A stretch of 64,000 nucleotides of DNA from Glycomyces salinus (GCF_016428645.1 NZ_JAELXW010000020.1:1-64000); one strand, 5' to 3'. Positions 1 through 8,035 are shown, numbered from the stretch's first letter. Made by a program: numbers and translations. The notes: generated by a model not told the origin, from the letters alone.

Positions 1-163
1 ACTGCCGACACTCTCGAACCGATCCCGTTCTTACCCCGCCCCGTCGGGCGACCGGCGGGGGAAGCGCACCAAATGAGTCGCGCAGCCCGAACCCCAGACG
101 CGGGTCGGGCCCCTCGCCATGCCCACCTCCAAGGGACCCCAACGCACACCAGTCACCGATCAC

Positions 164-247
164 CGGCTCCCGGCTCCCGGCTCCCGGCTCCCGGCTCCCG
201 GCTCCCGGCTCCCGGCTCCCGGCTCCCGGCTCCCGGCTCCCGGCTCC
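164..247. repeat. 7-bp tandem repeat, 12 copies
   Basis: Twelve perfect head-to-tail copies of CGGCTCC fill 84 bases. They lie in the 471-base gene-free stretch downstream of the minus-strand hydrolase gene that ends at 472. Open frames across the repeat encode only artificial Pro/Gly/Ser repeats with no start signal, so I treat it as non-coding. Seven-base units of this kind are prone to slippage, and copy number may differ between strains. I see no gene in the rest of 1-471. Confidence 0.9.
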
Positions 248-471
248 CGAAGATCCTGAACCGATCCGACCCCAGGCCCACACCCCACCACCATCCCCAG
301 CTCACCGTCGCCGCCCGACTGAACCCCGACCCGACCCTGCGGAACTGCCGGCAACCGACCCCGACACACCACCTACCGCGCCGTCGCCGCCTGATCGAAC
401 CTTCGCCCGCTCCGGCCCGACAGTCCGAGTCCGACCTTCCCGGTCGGTTCCGTCCTCGTCCCTCCAGGCTC

Positions 472-1617
472 CTATAGGGAAGCCAGGTACTCCTCCAGTG
501 ACGCCGCATAGGCGACCGGGTCCTCGTTCCAGGAGGCGGTGTGGCCAGAGGCGGTGGTGACTACGGTGGCCCGCTCCGGCGGCAGGAGCTCAGCGAAGTC
601 GAGCGTGGCGGTGTGGTCGACCGTCTCGTCGGCGGTGTCCACGAACAGCAGCACGGGCAGGTCGAACTCGTCGGCGAAGTTGCGCTGGTCTAGGTCGTCG
701 AGGTCGATGTCGGCGCGGAACTCGACGATCCGCTTGGCGGCCCAGGTGATCGGGGCGATCACGTCGCGGTCCTCGGCCTGCATGTCGAGGGTGGAGTTCC
801 AGTCCATGACCGGCGAGTCCAGGACCAGGCCCCTGACCACGTCGGTCCCGGCCAGGTCGCGGACGGCGACCGAGACGGCGGCCCCGCCCATGGACCAGCC
901 GTGGAGGACGACGTCCTCGGCCCCGTTGTCCAGCGCGTACTCGACCGCGTCGACCACGTCGTCGGCCTCGTGCTCGCCGAGGCTGTGCTTCCCGTTCGGC
1001 GCGTCGGGCGCGCCCTCGTCGTTGCGGTAGCTGACCGCCAGGACCGGATAGCCGAGCTTGCTGTAGACCTCCACGCCGCGGAGGGTCTCGCCGGGGGAGG
1101 CGTTGCGGCCGTGGACGGTGATGACCCAGGTCGACTCGCTCCCGGGCAGGTACCAGGCGGGCATGTCGCCCAGCTCGGTGGGGACGTCGACGTCCTCGTA
1201 CTCCAGCCCCATCGCGGCCGGGTCGGGGCCGTAGGTCCACTTGTCGATGCGGACGGCGGTGCCCTCGGCCAGCTCTCCGGACTGGACGGCCTCCAGCGAG
1301 CGGGTCACGGTCTCCTCGTCGGAGGAGACGACCTCGCCGAGTACGGCCCGGCCGTCCTCCCATTCGAGCCCCCAGACTCCCGGCCTCTCGGTGTCGTCGT
1401 CCAACGGCAGCGTCACCGTCTCCTCGTCGACGGCCTCGACGGTCAGCGAGTACGAATCGGGCCCGTGCTCGACGTCGATGACCTCCCCGGAGAAGTACCA
1501 CCCGGCGCCGAACAGCGCCCCCAGTGCCAGCACGAGGACCACCGCGAGGGTGATGAGCCACGGCAGCAGCCGACGGCGCCGGGGAGCGGGGACTTCGGTC
1601 TCGGTCTTCGTCGTCAC
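472..1617 (-). CDS. membrane-anchored alpha/beta hydrolase (381 aa)
   Basis: This is a serine hydrolase of the alpha/beta-hydrolase fold held outside the membrane by an N-terminal anchor. After an Arg-rich stretch comes one hydrophobic segment at about residues 17-42. A spacer of about 120 residues leads into the hydrolase domain. The oxyanion-side motif is VITVHGRN near 165-172, and the nucleophile elbow GWSMGG places the Ser at 242. An Asp in FVDTADETVD and the His in ASGHTASW complete a plausible triad. The substrate is not visible from sequence; peptidase S9-like and lipase-like hydrolases share this layout. The next gene on the same strand is a second anchored hydrolase, but the 156-base gap argues against tight coupling. 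Confidence 0.85.
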   Translation of the reverse strand: MTTKTETEVPAPRRRRLLPWLITLAVVLVLALGALFGAGWYFSGEVIDVEHGPDSYSLTVEAVDEETVTLPLDDDTERPGVWGLEWEDGRAVLGEVVSSDEETVTRSLEAVQSGELAEGTAVRIDKWTYGPDPAAMGLEYEDVDVPTELGDMPAWYLPGSESTWVITVHGRNASPGETLRGVEVYSKLGYPVLAVSYRNDEGAPDAPNGKHSLGEHEADDVVDAVEYALDNGAEDVVLHGWSMGGAAVSVAVRDLAGTDVVRGLVLDSPVMDWNSTLDMQAEDRDVIAPITWAAKRIVEFRADIDLDDLDQRNFADEFDLPVLLFVDTADETVDHTATLDFAELLPPERATVVTTASGHTASWNEDPVAYAASLEEYLASL

Positions 1618-1773
1618 AACGGGTCCTCTGGGATCGAAGGGGCTGCAACCCGATCATAATCCCGCTCCGCGCACTCGGGATCCCTTGGGAGCTGCCGTTC
1701 TCGGCTATCGTCGCTTTCTGAGAACGGCGAGTTCCACCGCGGAGACCCATGTCCGACGGCTCCGGCCACATCC

Positions 1774-2757
1774 TCATTCGACGCGGTCGAAGAACTCGGT
1801 CAGGTCGGCGGCGATCAGCTCCGGGTACTCGCCGTTGACCGCGTGGGAGGCGTCCGGGTAGACCTCGACCGTCGCCTCCGGAAGCGTCTCGCGGGCGACC
1901 TCGGCGGCCTCCTCGGCATCGTGCATCCCCGACTCCTCCGCCAACACGACCAGCGTGGGGACCTCCATACGCTCGAGCTGCTCGGCAGACGGCCGGACCG
2001 GCGGGGAGAGTTTGAGGACATAGGACTGCATCCCGGCCTCGATCATCCGGGCGATCGGCTCGTCCTCCACGGGAGCGCCGCCCGCGGTCCAGCTGGTGAA
2101 GCCGTCGCGCCACGACTTGGGGAACCAGTGGACGCTGGCCGGGATCGAGCGCACCACGGCCTCGCCGGACAGGTCGGCGAAGGTCATCACCGGATCGAGC
2201 AGTGAGAGACTGGCGACCTTTTGCGGAAGGTGGACGGCCAGGTTCATCGAGGTCCAGCCGCCGATCGAGAGCCCGAGCAGGTGGACGCGCTCCTCGGGCA
2301 GTTCCATGAGCACCTCGTGCAGCCATTGCGCGTGGTCCTCGGCCGAGGTGATCGGACGCTGCTGGACGCTCATGCCCGGCTCGCCGAGCAGGTCGACGGT
2401 GTAGACGCTGCGGATCTGGAGCAGGTCGGGCAGGTTGTCGGCCCACACCGGCGAGGCCGAGGCCCGGCCCGGCAGCAGCAGGAGCGGCGCGGCTTCGGGC
2501 TCGGCGCCCTCGAAGTGGTAGAGGCGCACCACCCCGTAGTCGGTGCGCACGTCCAGCGTCCGGTCGGGCTCGGGCAGTTCGGCCATGGCCTCGTCGTAGG
2601 CGGCCATGAAGTCGTCTTCGGCCTCGGCGGACCGGAAGTAGCCGACCGGCGACGGGTCGCGGAGGAGATAGGCGAGGCCGAGGACCAGCACGGCCAGTAC
2701 CGCCGCGGTGATGCGGACGGTCCGGCTCCGCCGCATCCGAGAGAGCATTCTGCGCAT
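1774..2757 (-). CDS. membrane-anchored alpha/beta hydrolase under TetR control (327 aa)
   Basis: An alpha/beta-hydrolase with an N-terminal transmembrane anchor (about residues 16-31). The nucleophile elbow is GLSIGG in a LLGLSIGGW context, an Asp lies in VVLAEESGMHD, and the terminal His is in PDASHAVNG. I start it at the internal ATG at 2757 because AGGAAGG sits about eight bases upstream. The ATG at 2790 has no such site and would put 11 charged residues before the anchor. It is transcribed away from the TetR gene at 2868, and a near-perfect inverted repeat lies between the two starts. This suggests induction by a ligand of that repressor. Ester or lactone hydrolysis is plausible but not shown. 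Confidence 0.8.
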   Translation of the reverse strand: MRRMLSRMRRSRTVRITAAVLAVLVLGLAYLLRDPSPVGYFRSAEAEDDFMAAYDEAMAELPEPDRTLDVRTDYGVVRLYHFEGAEPEAAPLLLLPGRASASPVWADNLPDLLQIRSVYTVDLLGEPGMSVQQRPITSAEDHAQWLHEVLMELPEERVHLLGLSIGGWTSMNLAVHLPQKVASLSLLDPVMTFADLSGEAVVRSIPASVHWFPKSWRDGFTSWTAGGAPVEDEPIARMIEAGMQSYVLKLSPPVRPSAEQLERMEVPTLVVLAEESGMHDAEEAAEVARETLPEATVEVYPDASHAVNGEYPELIAADLTEFFDRVE

Positions 2758-2791
2758 TGTGGAGTTCCTTCCTGGGTTCGACTGCACCATG

Positions 2792-2809
2792 ATACTAACC
2801 GATTGGTAT
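2792..2809. promoter_or_regulatory. probable TetR operator between divergent genes
   Basis: ATACTAACCGATTGGTAT is an 18-bp inverted repeat with nine-base arms that differ at two positions. It lies 35 bases before the hydrolase start at 2757 and 58 before the TetR start at 2868. A TATAAT hexamer at 2807-2812 (plus strand) overlaps its edge and could be the -10 of the tetR promoter. TetR proteins usually bind such 15-20-bp palindromes over divergent promoters, so autoregulation plus control of the hydrolase is the simplest reading. Confidence 0.65.
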
Positions 2810-2867
2810 AATTTCTGACCATGCGGTAAGTTGCTATTGTCGGGGACACCGTGCCGAGAGGGGAACG

Positions 2868-3467
2868 ATGTCAGCCAAGGCAGCCGGGCGGGACCGGCCC
2901 ACGCTCACCGAGCGGGCCCGCCGCGCCCAGTTCATCCAGGTGACGATCGACCTCGTCGCCCGCCACGGCTACGCGGGGACCTCGCTGGCGAAGATCGCCG
3001 AGGCCGCCGGGGTGTCCAAGGCCGCCGTGCTCTACCACTTCCCCACCAAGAACGCGGTCGTCCAGGCCGCCTACGCAGAGGTGATCGAGGCGCTCACGGA
3101 CCACGTCGGAACCGAGCTGTCGGCCCGTTCGGGCGCGGCGGCGCTGGAGACCTACGTGCGCTCGCTGGTGTCGTACATGACCGCGCACCACGGCCACGCT
3201 CGGATGATCATCGCGGCCATCACCGAGGACAGCGGCGTCGGCGACGGCACGACCTCGGCCAGCCGCTGGCAGAACGTCGGCCTCCTGATAGACGCGGCCA
3301 AGGGCGCCGGCGACTACCGGCCCGAGATCGACTCGCGGGCGACCGCCGTCATCGCCAACGGGGCGGTCGACGCGATCGTGGCCCAATGGCTGGAAGATCC
3401 CGGCTTCGACGCCGCCGCGGCGGCCGAGGCGCTGGTCGAAATGCTCGACCGGTCCTTGCGGGTCTGA
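2868..3467 (+). CDS. TetR-family transcriptional repressor (199 aa)
   Basis: The N-terminal TetR DNA-binding domain covers about residues 14-60: a helix beginning ARRAQFIQVTIDLVARHGY, then the helix-turn-helix TSLAKIAEAAGVSKAAVLYHF, a standard TetR signature. The C-terminal 130 residues are the helical ligand/dimer domain, with no recognisable ligand class. The start is supported by GAGAGGGG six bases before the ATG. It is divergent from the anchored hydrolase at 1774-2757, and a palindrome between them is the likely binding site. It probably represses both genes, though the inducer is unknown. Confidence 0.9.
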   Translation: MSAKAAGRDRPTLTERARRAQFIQVTIDLVARHGYAGTSLAKIAEAAGVSKAAVLYHFPTKNAVVQAAYAEVIEALTDHVGTELSARSGAAALETYVRSLVSYMTAHHGHARMIIAAITEDSGVGDGTTSASRWQNVGLLIDAAKGAGDYRPEIDSRATAVIANGAVDAIVAQWLEDPGFDAAAAAEALVEMLDRSLRV

Positions 3468-3502
3468 ACCGGTAGGATCGGCCCCGAATAGGAAGGGTCT
3501 TC

Positions 3503-4456
3503 ATGCGCCGTCATCCGCTGCTCCTCGTTCCTCTGCTCGCCTCGGCGCTCCTGCTCGCCTCCTGCGGGCAGGGACAGGCCGGAAGCGAGGGCGGGTCGGC
3601 ACAGCGGACCGGCTGCACCGAGGACGGCGTCAGCGTCTCCGTCACCGACATCGGCCAGGTCGAGGACACCGGATTCCTGACGATCGGCCTGTCCAACTGC
3701 GGCGAGGAGACGGTGCTGCTCGACAGCCGCCCGAACGTCGGGGTCTTCGGCGGCGACGTCGTGTTCAGCCGCGACGGGAACGAGCCCGAGTCCTTCCCGA
3801 TCGAGGCCGGGCAGACGGCGTTCGCCACCGCCTCCTGGGGAGCGGTCGATCCCGAGGCGGAAACGGTCACCGTCGACCGGCTGCTGATCAACGCGCCGCC
3901 GCTGGCCGCCGCGTTCGAAGTGGACGTCGCCGAGCCCTTCGAACTGAACTCCGACCAGCGCGCCGACCTGACCGCCTGGCAACTCGCCGGGCCCGACGCT
4001 CCAGTCGACGAGACCGAACCGACCGAGCCCGCCGAGACCGAGGAGCCCGACGCCGCGACCTGCCCCGAAGAGGGCTTCCGCGTCACCGTCAGCGGCATGG
4101 ACGCGGCCATGGGTCTCCGCGCCACCGGCATCGAGCTGGTCAACTGCGGCTCCGCGGACATCGAGGTCAACGGCTACCCCGTCATCGAGATCCCCGGGGC
4201 GGACGTCGAGGTCCGCGAAGGCTCGGACACGCTCGAAGACGCAGGCCCGACCCCCATCACCGTCGCCCCGGGCGAGTCGGTCAACGCCGGGATGATGTGG
4301 CGCAACAAGGTCGAGTCGGCCAACTCGGAAGACGTGGTCGACGCGACCGAGATCTACGTGGGCTACGCCGAGGACTCCCCGACCCAGCTCGTCGAACCCG
4401 AGCACTCCATCGACCTGGGCACCGAACGGTCCCTGGAGGTCACCGCCTGGCGCTGA
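3503..4456 (+). CDS. secreted lipoprotein with two DUF4232-like domains (317 aa)
   Basis: The N-terminus is a lipoprotein signal peptide: RR, a leucine-rich core and the lipobox LLASC, so Cys at about residue 20 would be diacylated by Lgt. The mature part has two similar halves of about 125 residues, starting CTEDGVSVSVT and CPEEGFRVTVS. Each has a conserved second Cys in LSNCG or LVNCG and a central L-D/NS-x-P pattern, which resembles DUF4232. A Glu/Thr/Pro-rich linker at about 170-190 separates them. GGAAGGG precedes the ATG. It stands alone between tetR and the convergent DoxX gene. The role is unknown; cell-surface binding or cell-wall homeostasis is only inference. Confidence 0.75.
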   Translation: MRRHPLLLVPLLASALLLASCGQGQAGSEGGSAQRTGCTEDGVSVSVTDIGQVEDTGFLTIGLSNCGEETVLLDSRPNVGVFGGDVVFSRDGNEPESFPIEAGQTAFATASWGAVDPEAETVTVDRLLINAPPLAAAFEVDVAEPFELNSDQRADLTAWQLAGPDAPVDETEPTEPAETEEPDAATCPEEGFRVTVSGMDAAMGLRATGIELVNCGSADIEVNGYPVIEIPGADVEVREGSDTLEDAGPTPITVAPGESVNAGMMWRNKVESANSEDVVDATEIYVGYAEDSPTQLVEPEHSIDLGTERSLEVTAWR

Positions 4457-4457
4457 C

Positions 4458-4802
4458 CTACCAGGCCGCGGCCGTCGAGCCGAGGGCCAGCGCGAGGTAC
4501 GCCCCGGGGAAGTGGATGTTGTAGAAGACCCGCGCCCGGATGTGGGCGATCATCGCGCCGACGAAGAACAGGGCCAGCCCGATCGCGGCGGCCAGACCGA
4601 CGAAGGGGACGCCGAGCAGGCCGAGCAGCAGGCCCGCCGCCCCGGCCGCCTTCAGCGCGCCCATGGCCGGCAGCCAGGACTCGGGCACCCCGACCTCCGA
4701 CGAGTTGGCCAGGACGAACTTCGCCCTCAGCAGGTCGGCGACGGCCATGCCCCCGTTCGCCAGGATCGTGGCCGCGATGACCGCGGTCGCTGCGATTTCC
4801 AT
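4458..4802 (-). CDS. DoxX-like small membrane protein (114 aa)
   Basis: A four-helix integral membrane protein of the DoxX/DoxX-like type. Hydrophobic segments begin at IAATAVIAATILANG, the LPAMGALKAAGAAGLLLGLL region, FVGLAAAIGLALFFVGAMIAH and AYLALALGSTAA, and the internal VPESWLPAMGALKAAGAAG region is typical of the family. I start it at the ATG at 4802 because GAGAGGGAG lies eight bases upstream. A longer frame adds an Arg-rich leader without support. It is divergent from an ECF41-type sigma factor gene, and genes of this kind are common ECF41 partners. A matching promoter lies upstream of it. Redox or quinone-related roles are suggested for the family but not shown here. Confidence 0.75.
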   Translation of the reverse strand: MEIAATAVIAATILANGGMAVADLLRAKFVLANSSEVGVPESWLPAMGALKAAGAAGLLLGLLGVPFVGLAAAIGLALFFVGAMIAHIRARVFYNIHFPGAYLALALGSTAAAW

Positions 4803-4852
4803 GCGGTGCTCCCTCTCAGTTCCAAGGCGCCTCGGTGCGCTCTCGATTCCAC

Positions 4853-4879
4853 GACGAAGGCCGGGGCGCGAACGTGAGG
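4853..4879 (-). promoter_or_regulatory. ECF41-type promoter for the DoxX gene
   Basis: Read on the minus strand, the order is CCTCACG, 16 bases, then CGTC. The known ECF41 consensus is TGTCACA with a spacer of about 16 and CGTC, so the TCAC core, the spacer and the -10 CGTC fit. It lies about 50 bases upstream of the DoxX start at 4802. The plus-strand promoter of the sigma gene 13 bases away has the same layout, which strengthens both calls. Confidence 0.55.
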
Positions 4880-4891
4880 AGCCGCGCGCCG

Positions 4892-4918
4892 ACTCACATT
4901 CCCGCGCGCCCGTTCGTC
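4892..4918 (+). promoter_or_regulatory. ECF41-type promoter for the sigma-factor gene
   Basis: ACTCACA at 4892-4898 is followed by 16 bases and CGTC at 4915-4918, a good match to the ECF41 pattern TGTCACA-N16-CGTC. The sigma gene starts at 4954, so autoregulation is likely. With the divergent copy at 4853-4879 this gives back-to-back promoters of the same class. Confidence 0.6.
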
Positions 4919-4953
4919 GTAGAGTCATGGGAGATCTGTTGTTGGGAGCACGA

Positions 4954-5844
4954 ATGGCGTCCGAACGGGAAGCCGACCGGGGCCTGCTGCTGAACGTGGC
5001 CTACCGGATGCTCGGCTCGGTCGCCGAGGCCGAGGACGCCGTACAGGAGGCGTACGCGCGCTGGTTCGCGATGGACCCCGGCCGCCGCGACGCGGTCGAG
5101 CGGCCCACGGCGTGGCTGGTGACGACCGTCGGCCGCGTGTGCCTGGACGTGCTGGGCTCGGCGCGGCACCGCCGCGTGCGCTACGTGGGCCCGTGGCTGC
5201 CCGAACCGGTCTCGGGTTCGGCATCGTGGACCAGCCGCGCCGGGGCGCAGCGCGCGCAGGACCCGGCCGAGTTGGTCTCGCTTGACGAGTCGCTCGGCTT
5301 CGCGATGCTGGTCGTGCTGGAGTCGATGACCCCCGCTGAGCGGGTGGCGTTCGTCCTGCACGACGTCTTCGGCTACCCCTTCGACGACATCGCGGCGATC
5401 GTGGGCCGCTCGAACGCGGCCTGCCGCCGGCTGGCGTCCTCGGCGCGGCGGCGGGTCCGCGAGGGGCGGCGGCGCGAGGTCGCCGGACCCGAGGCCGGCC
5501 GCGCGGTCGAGGCGCTCAAGTCCGCCTGGCGGACCGGCGACCCGGACGCCCTGATCGCGCTGCTCGACCCGGAGGCCGCCGCGGTCGCGGACGGCGGCGG
5601 CAAGGTCACCGCCACCCTCCATCCGGTGCGGAGAGCGGCGAACGTGGCCGCCCTGCTGCTCGGCGTCCGGCGCCGGGAGCCCGGGCTGACTCTGGAGTCG
5701 GCCGAGGTCAACGCCGGTCCGGGGCTGGTCGCCCGCGATCGGGACGGCCGGGTGGCCGCGGTCGTCGCGGTCGACTGCGACCGCGGGACCGTTCACCGCC
5801 TCTGGGTGATGCGCAACCCCGACAAGCTGAGTATGTGGCGGTGA
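4954..5844 (+). CDS. ECF41/SigJ-type sigma factor with C-terminal SnoaL-like domain (296 aa)
   Basis: An extracytoplasmic-function sigma factor that directs RNA polymerase to a small regulon. Region 2 is near residues 8-70 (LLNVAYRMLGSVAEAEDAVQEAYARW). Region 4 is near 120-175 (MTPAERVAFVLHDVFGYPFDDIAAIVGRSNAACRRLASSARRRV, split by turns). The last 110 residues form a SnoaL-like extension that marks the ECF41 group and takes the place of an anti-sigma factor. I prefer the ATG at 4954, with GGGAG upstream, to the ATG at 4927. Near-consensus ECF41 promoters precede this gene and the divergent DoxX gene, so DoxX is a likely target. The 3' end overlaps the convergent gene by 52 bases. Confidence 0.9.
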   Translation: MASEREADRGLLLNVAYRMLGSVAEAEDAVQEAYARWFAMDPGRRDAVERPTAWLVTTVGRVCLDVLGSARHRRVRYVGPWLPEPVSGSASWTSRAGAQRAQDPAELVSLDESLGFAMLVVLESMTPAERVAFVLHDVFGYPFDDIAAIVGRSNAACRRLASSARRRVREGRRREVAGPEAGRAVEALKSAWRTGDPDALIALLDPEAAAVADGGGKVTATLHPVRRAANVAALLLGVRRREPGLTLESAEVNAGPGLVARDRDGRVAAVVAVDCDRGTVHRLWVMRNPDKLSMWR

Positions 5845-6452
5845 AGGGCGCCGAGCTGGGCGTGGCGCGCCGGTCCCCTCCTGCGGTGCGCGCCCGCGTA
5901 GAGCGGATGGGCGCGGTAGGCCCGTACCCCCAGCGCGGCCAGCGCGGCGGCCGCGGGGACGGCGATGATCGCGATCCACGGGAGCCCCGCGAACTCGCTC
6001 GGCGCGGCCGAGAGTTCGGCGCTCTCGCCGCCGCAGTCCTCGGGCAGGCCCTGGCCGCGCAGGTAGGCGCAGGCGACGGTCCCGGCCTCGCGGCCCAGAG
6101 GCAGGTCTTCTGAGAGGTGGACCGTGGTCTCCACGGTGGTCTCGGACTCGGCGGGGACGTCGACCGTCCACACGATCCAGCCGTCTACGACCTCGCCTCC
6201 CGGCGAGCTCGCCGACTGGTACTCCTTGGGGAGGCGCTGCTCCAGCCGCAGGTCCTCCAGGCCCTGCCCGCTGCGGTTGCGGACCGTGACGGTGTAGACC
6301 ACCTCGTCTCCGGTCACGGCCCGCTCGATCCCGTCGTCGACCCGGACCGAGAGTCCCGGCTCCTCGGCCTCTGCCGTGCCGGGCGCGGCCGAGGCGGCCG
6401 CCAGCACGGCGAGGGCGAGGGTGAGCTGCCGGGCACGCCTCCGATTCGCCAT
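5793..6452 (-). CDS. secreted, membrane-tethered DUF11-like protein (219 aa)
   Basis: The N-terminal signal peptide (Arg-rich start, hydrophobic core about 10-22, AxA-type end near GTAEAEE) leads into one immunoglobulin-like repeat. Its pattern VTGDEVVYTVTVRNRSGQGLEDLRLEQRLP matches DUF11-type surface domains. A membrane segment at about residues 156-175 precedes a basic cytoplasmic tail of about 40 residues. Two Cys residues could form a disulfide outside the cell. The function is likely structural or adhesive at the cell surface. Its tail overlaps the convergent sigma gene by 52 bases, so the last residues of one may be poorly conserved. Confidence 0.65.
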   Translation of the reverse strand: MANRRRARQLTLALAVLAAASAAPGTAEAEEPGLSVRVDDGIERAVTGDEVVYTVTVRNRSGQGLEDLRLEQRLPKEYQSASSPGGEVVDGWIVWTVDVPAESETTVETTVHLSEDLPLGREAGTVACAYLRGQGLPEDCGGESAELSAAPSEFAGLPWIAIIAVPAAAALAALGVRAYRAHPLYAGAHRRRGPARHAQLGALHRHILSLSGLRITQRR

Positions 6453-6543
6453 GGAACCGAACGTAAGGGCCCCGGGGACGAAACCGGGGGAACCGGGCGC
6501 GGGCGGCGTCCCGGTTCCCCCGAACGAGTCGGCGGTAAGTGAA

Positions 6544-7842
6544 TCACGCGTTCCCGGCGCCGGCTTTGAACTTCACCAGCCACGGCACGGCCCAGGCCGG
6601 GTGGATCCGGCCGTGGAACTCGGGCCCGCGGTCGACCTCGCCGCTCATGGGGTCGTCCGGGTACGCCTCGTTGTAGGCGTCCAGGAGGTCGGTGCGGCGG
6701 CCGTTGAAGAGGCTGCCCTCGATGTGGACGGCGTCGCCGCCCCAGTTGCGGAGGACGTCCCCGGCTTCGACCGAGGGCATGTAGAAGGCGTTGTTCTCCG
6801 CGTAGACCGCCGAGTGCGCCCCCGCCCCGATGGAGTAGAAGTACGGGTACCCCGAGTCAGGGTCGTAGGTGTAGAAGTTGTTGTAGACGTGGTTCTGGCC
6901 GTAGCGCAGGCGCGGGGCGCGCTGGCTGATGTTCTCGAACCAGTTGTGGTGGATGGTGACCCGCAGCTCGTCCCACTCGTCGTAGCGGTCGGAGTCGGTG
7001 TTGCCGATGAGCATGGTCTTGTCGTGGGTGTCGATGTGGTTCCACGAGACGGTGATCATGTCCGAGGCCCGCACGATGTCGATCGCGCCGTCGAGGCGCT
7101 CGACCCGGGCGTCCCAGATGACCGGGGCGTCCTCGTGGTCGTTGTAGTCGCCGTCGGAGATGTCCAGGTGGTCGAGCCAGACGTGGGTGGCGCCGGACAG
7201 TTCGAAGTTGTCGAACTGGGAGTCCCAGGAGTCGCCCTCCCAGCTGGGGAAGCAGTCGTAGGCGTTGTGGACGCCCAGGTTGCGGACGATGACGTTGTCG
7301 ACGCCGCTGAGGTAGAAGGAGCCGTGGGTGACCGAGGCGCCGCGCTTGCCCACGATGGTGGTGTTGGAGCCGATGTCCAGCAGAATGTGCTCGCGGAATG
7401 CCTGGTAGGAGCGGTCGCGGGCGTCTTCGACCGGGCCCGAGGGCTCGTTCCACCCCCAGACCTCGGGGTCGTAGGTCTCCAGGTACAGCTCCCAGCTGTA
7501 CTCGGGGTCGTTGAAGTCGTCGCAGGTGAGGGCATTGCCGTCCGCGTCGGTCCAGGCGTCGATGTCGCCCTCGACGTAGACGATCTTGGATTCGTCGCCC
7601 TGGACGGCCTCCTTGAGCTCGGACCAGGTCTCGACGGTGAAGACGTTCTCGTCGTCGGCGTCGGAGCCGCCGGTGGTGCCGCCTTCGGCGGCGGCCCAGC
7701 CGTCGTCGGAGTCGAGCGTCTGGCGGCCGAGGTCGCGGTCGGGGTGGTGGGGGTGCGCCTGGGCCGCCCCGGCGAGGGCGGTGGCCGCCAGCGCCGCGAC
7801 CGCGGCGGCGCCGACTAGGCGTCGAGCAGGACCGTTCATCAT
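6544..7842 (-). CDS. secreted pectate lyase, PL1 family (432 aa)
   Basis: An extracellular lyase that cleaves polygalacturonate by beta-elimination with calcium. A signal peptide covers about residues 1-29 and ends AGAAQAH. The parallel beta-helix follows, with the family motifs THVWLDHLDISDGDYNDHEDAP (calcium-ligand Asp and Glu) and IHHNWFENISQRAPRLRYG (the Arg pair of the active site). The length fits secreted actinobacterial PL1 enzymes. AAAGGA lies about ten bases before the first of two adjacent ATG codons. A 24-bp palindrome of LacI-operator type sits 38 bases upstream, so expression is probably repressed until pectin breakdown products appear. No LacI gene is in the window. Confidence 0.92.
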   Translation of the reverse strand: MMNGPARRLVGAAAVAALAATALAGAAQAHPHHPDRDLGRQTLDSDDGWAAAEGGTTGGSDADDENVFTVETWSELKEAVQGDESKIVYVEGDIDAWTDADGNALTCDDFNDPEYSWELYLETYDPEVWGWNEPSGPVEDARDRSYQAFREHILLDIGSNTTIVGKRGASVTHGSFYLSGVDNVIVRNLGVHNAYDCFPSWEGDSWDSQFDNFELSGATHVWLDHLDISDGDYNDHEDAPVIWDARVERLDGAIDIVRASDMITVSWNHIDTHDKTMLIGNTDSDRYDEWDELRVTIHHNWFENISQRAPRLRYGQNHVYNNFYTYDPDSGYPYFYSIGAGAHSAVYAENNAFYMPSVEAGDVLRNWGGDAVHIEGSLFNGRRTDLLDAYNEAYPDDPMSGEVDRGPEFHGRIHPAWAVPWLVKFKAGAGNA

Positions 7843-7880
7843 CGAATGCGTCCTTTCGAGGGTTGATCAGGGGGTTGCTG

Positions 7881-7904
7881 GCAAACGGTTGTGCAACCGC
7901 TTGC
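7881..7904. promoter_or_regulatory. LacI-type operator upstream of the pectate lyase
   Basis: A 24-bp inverted repeat with 12-base arms, GCAAACGGTTGT and (reverse complement of the other arm) GCAAGCGGTTGC, differing at two positions. The core GGTTG-TG-CAACC is perfect. This resembles operators of LacI/GalR-family repressors in actinomycetes. It lies 38 bases upstream of the pectate lyase start, where it would block transcription. Confidence 0.65.
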
Positions 7905-7942
7905 TACAGCCTCTCGAATACATTCCGAGATGTCAATACCAA

Positions 7943-7967
7943 TTTATGGCTCGCAAGCTTCGCCAAG
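7943..7967 (+). repeat. dispersed short repeat, copy 1
   Basis: Contains ATGGCTCGCAAGCTTCGCC. It matches copies at 21496-21520 (21 of 25 positions) and, more weakly, 25828-25851. All three are in the same orientation. This copy is in the non-coding gap between the pectate lyase and ahpE. See the finding on the repeat family. Confidence 0.5.
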
Positions 7968-7981
7968 AGTGCCCAGACAGA

Positions 7982-8013
7982 GAAAAACGCCGCCGGAGCC
8001 GGTCCAGCGGCGT
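7982..8013 (-). terminator. intrinsic terminator of ahpE
   Basis: Read on the minus strand, a seven-base stem (ACGCCGC paired with GCGGCGT) is followed at once by TTTTTCTCT. It lies 23 bases after the ahpE stop at 8036. This is one of the few hairpins here with a real T-run. Confidence 0.7.
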
Positions 8014-8035
8014 GAAATGTTGACTGTGTACGGAT

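Noticed and set aside
73-509. Open frames through the 7-bp repeat
   Set aside because: They code only for repeated Pro/Gly/Ser units and have no start site or homology signal.
590-2446. Long Arg/Pro-rich frame antisense or out of phase to the hydrolase genes
   Set aside because: Composition is that of a shifted high-GC frame, and real genes with clear motifs occupy the same bases.
4927-4953. Earlier ATG start for the sigma factor
   Set aside because: The ATG at 4954 has a ribosome site at proper spacing and gives the usual N-terminus.
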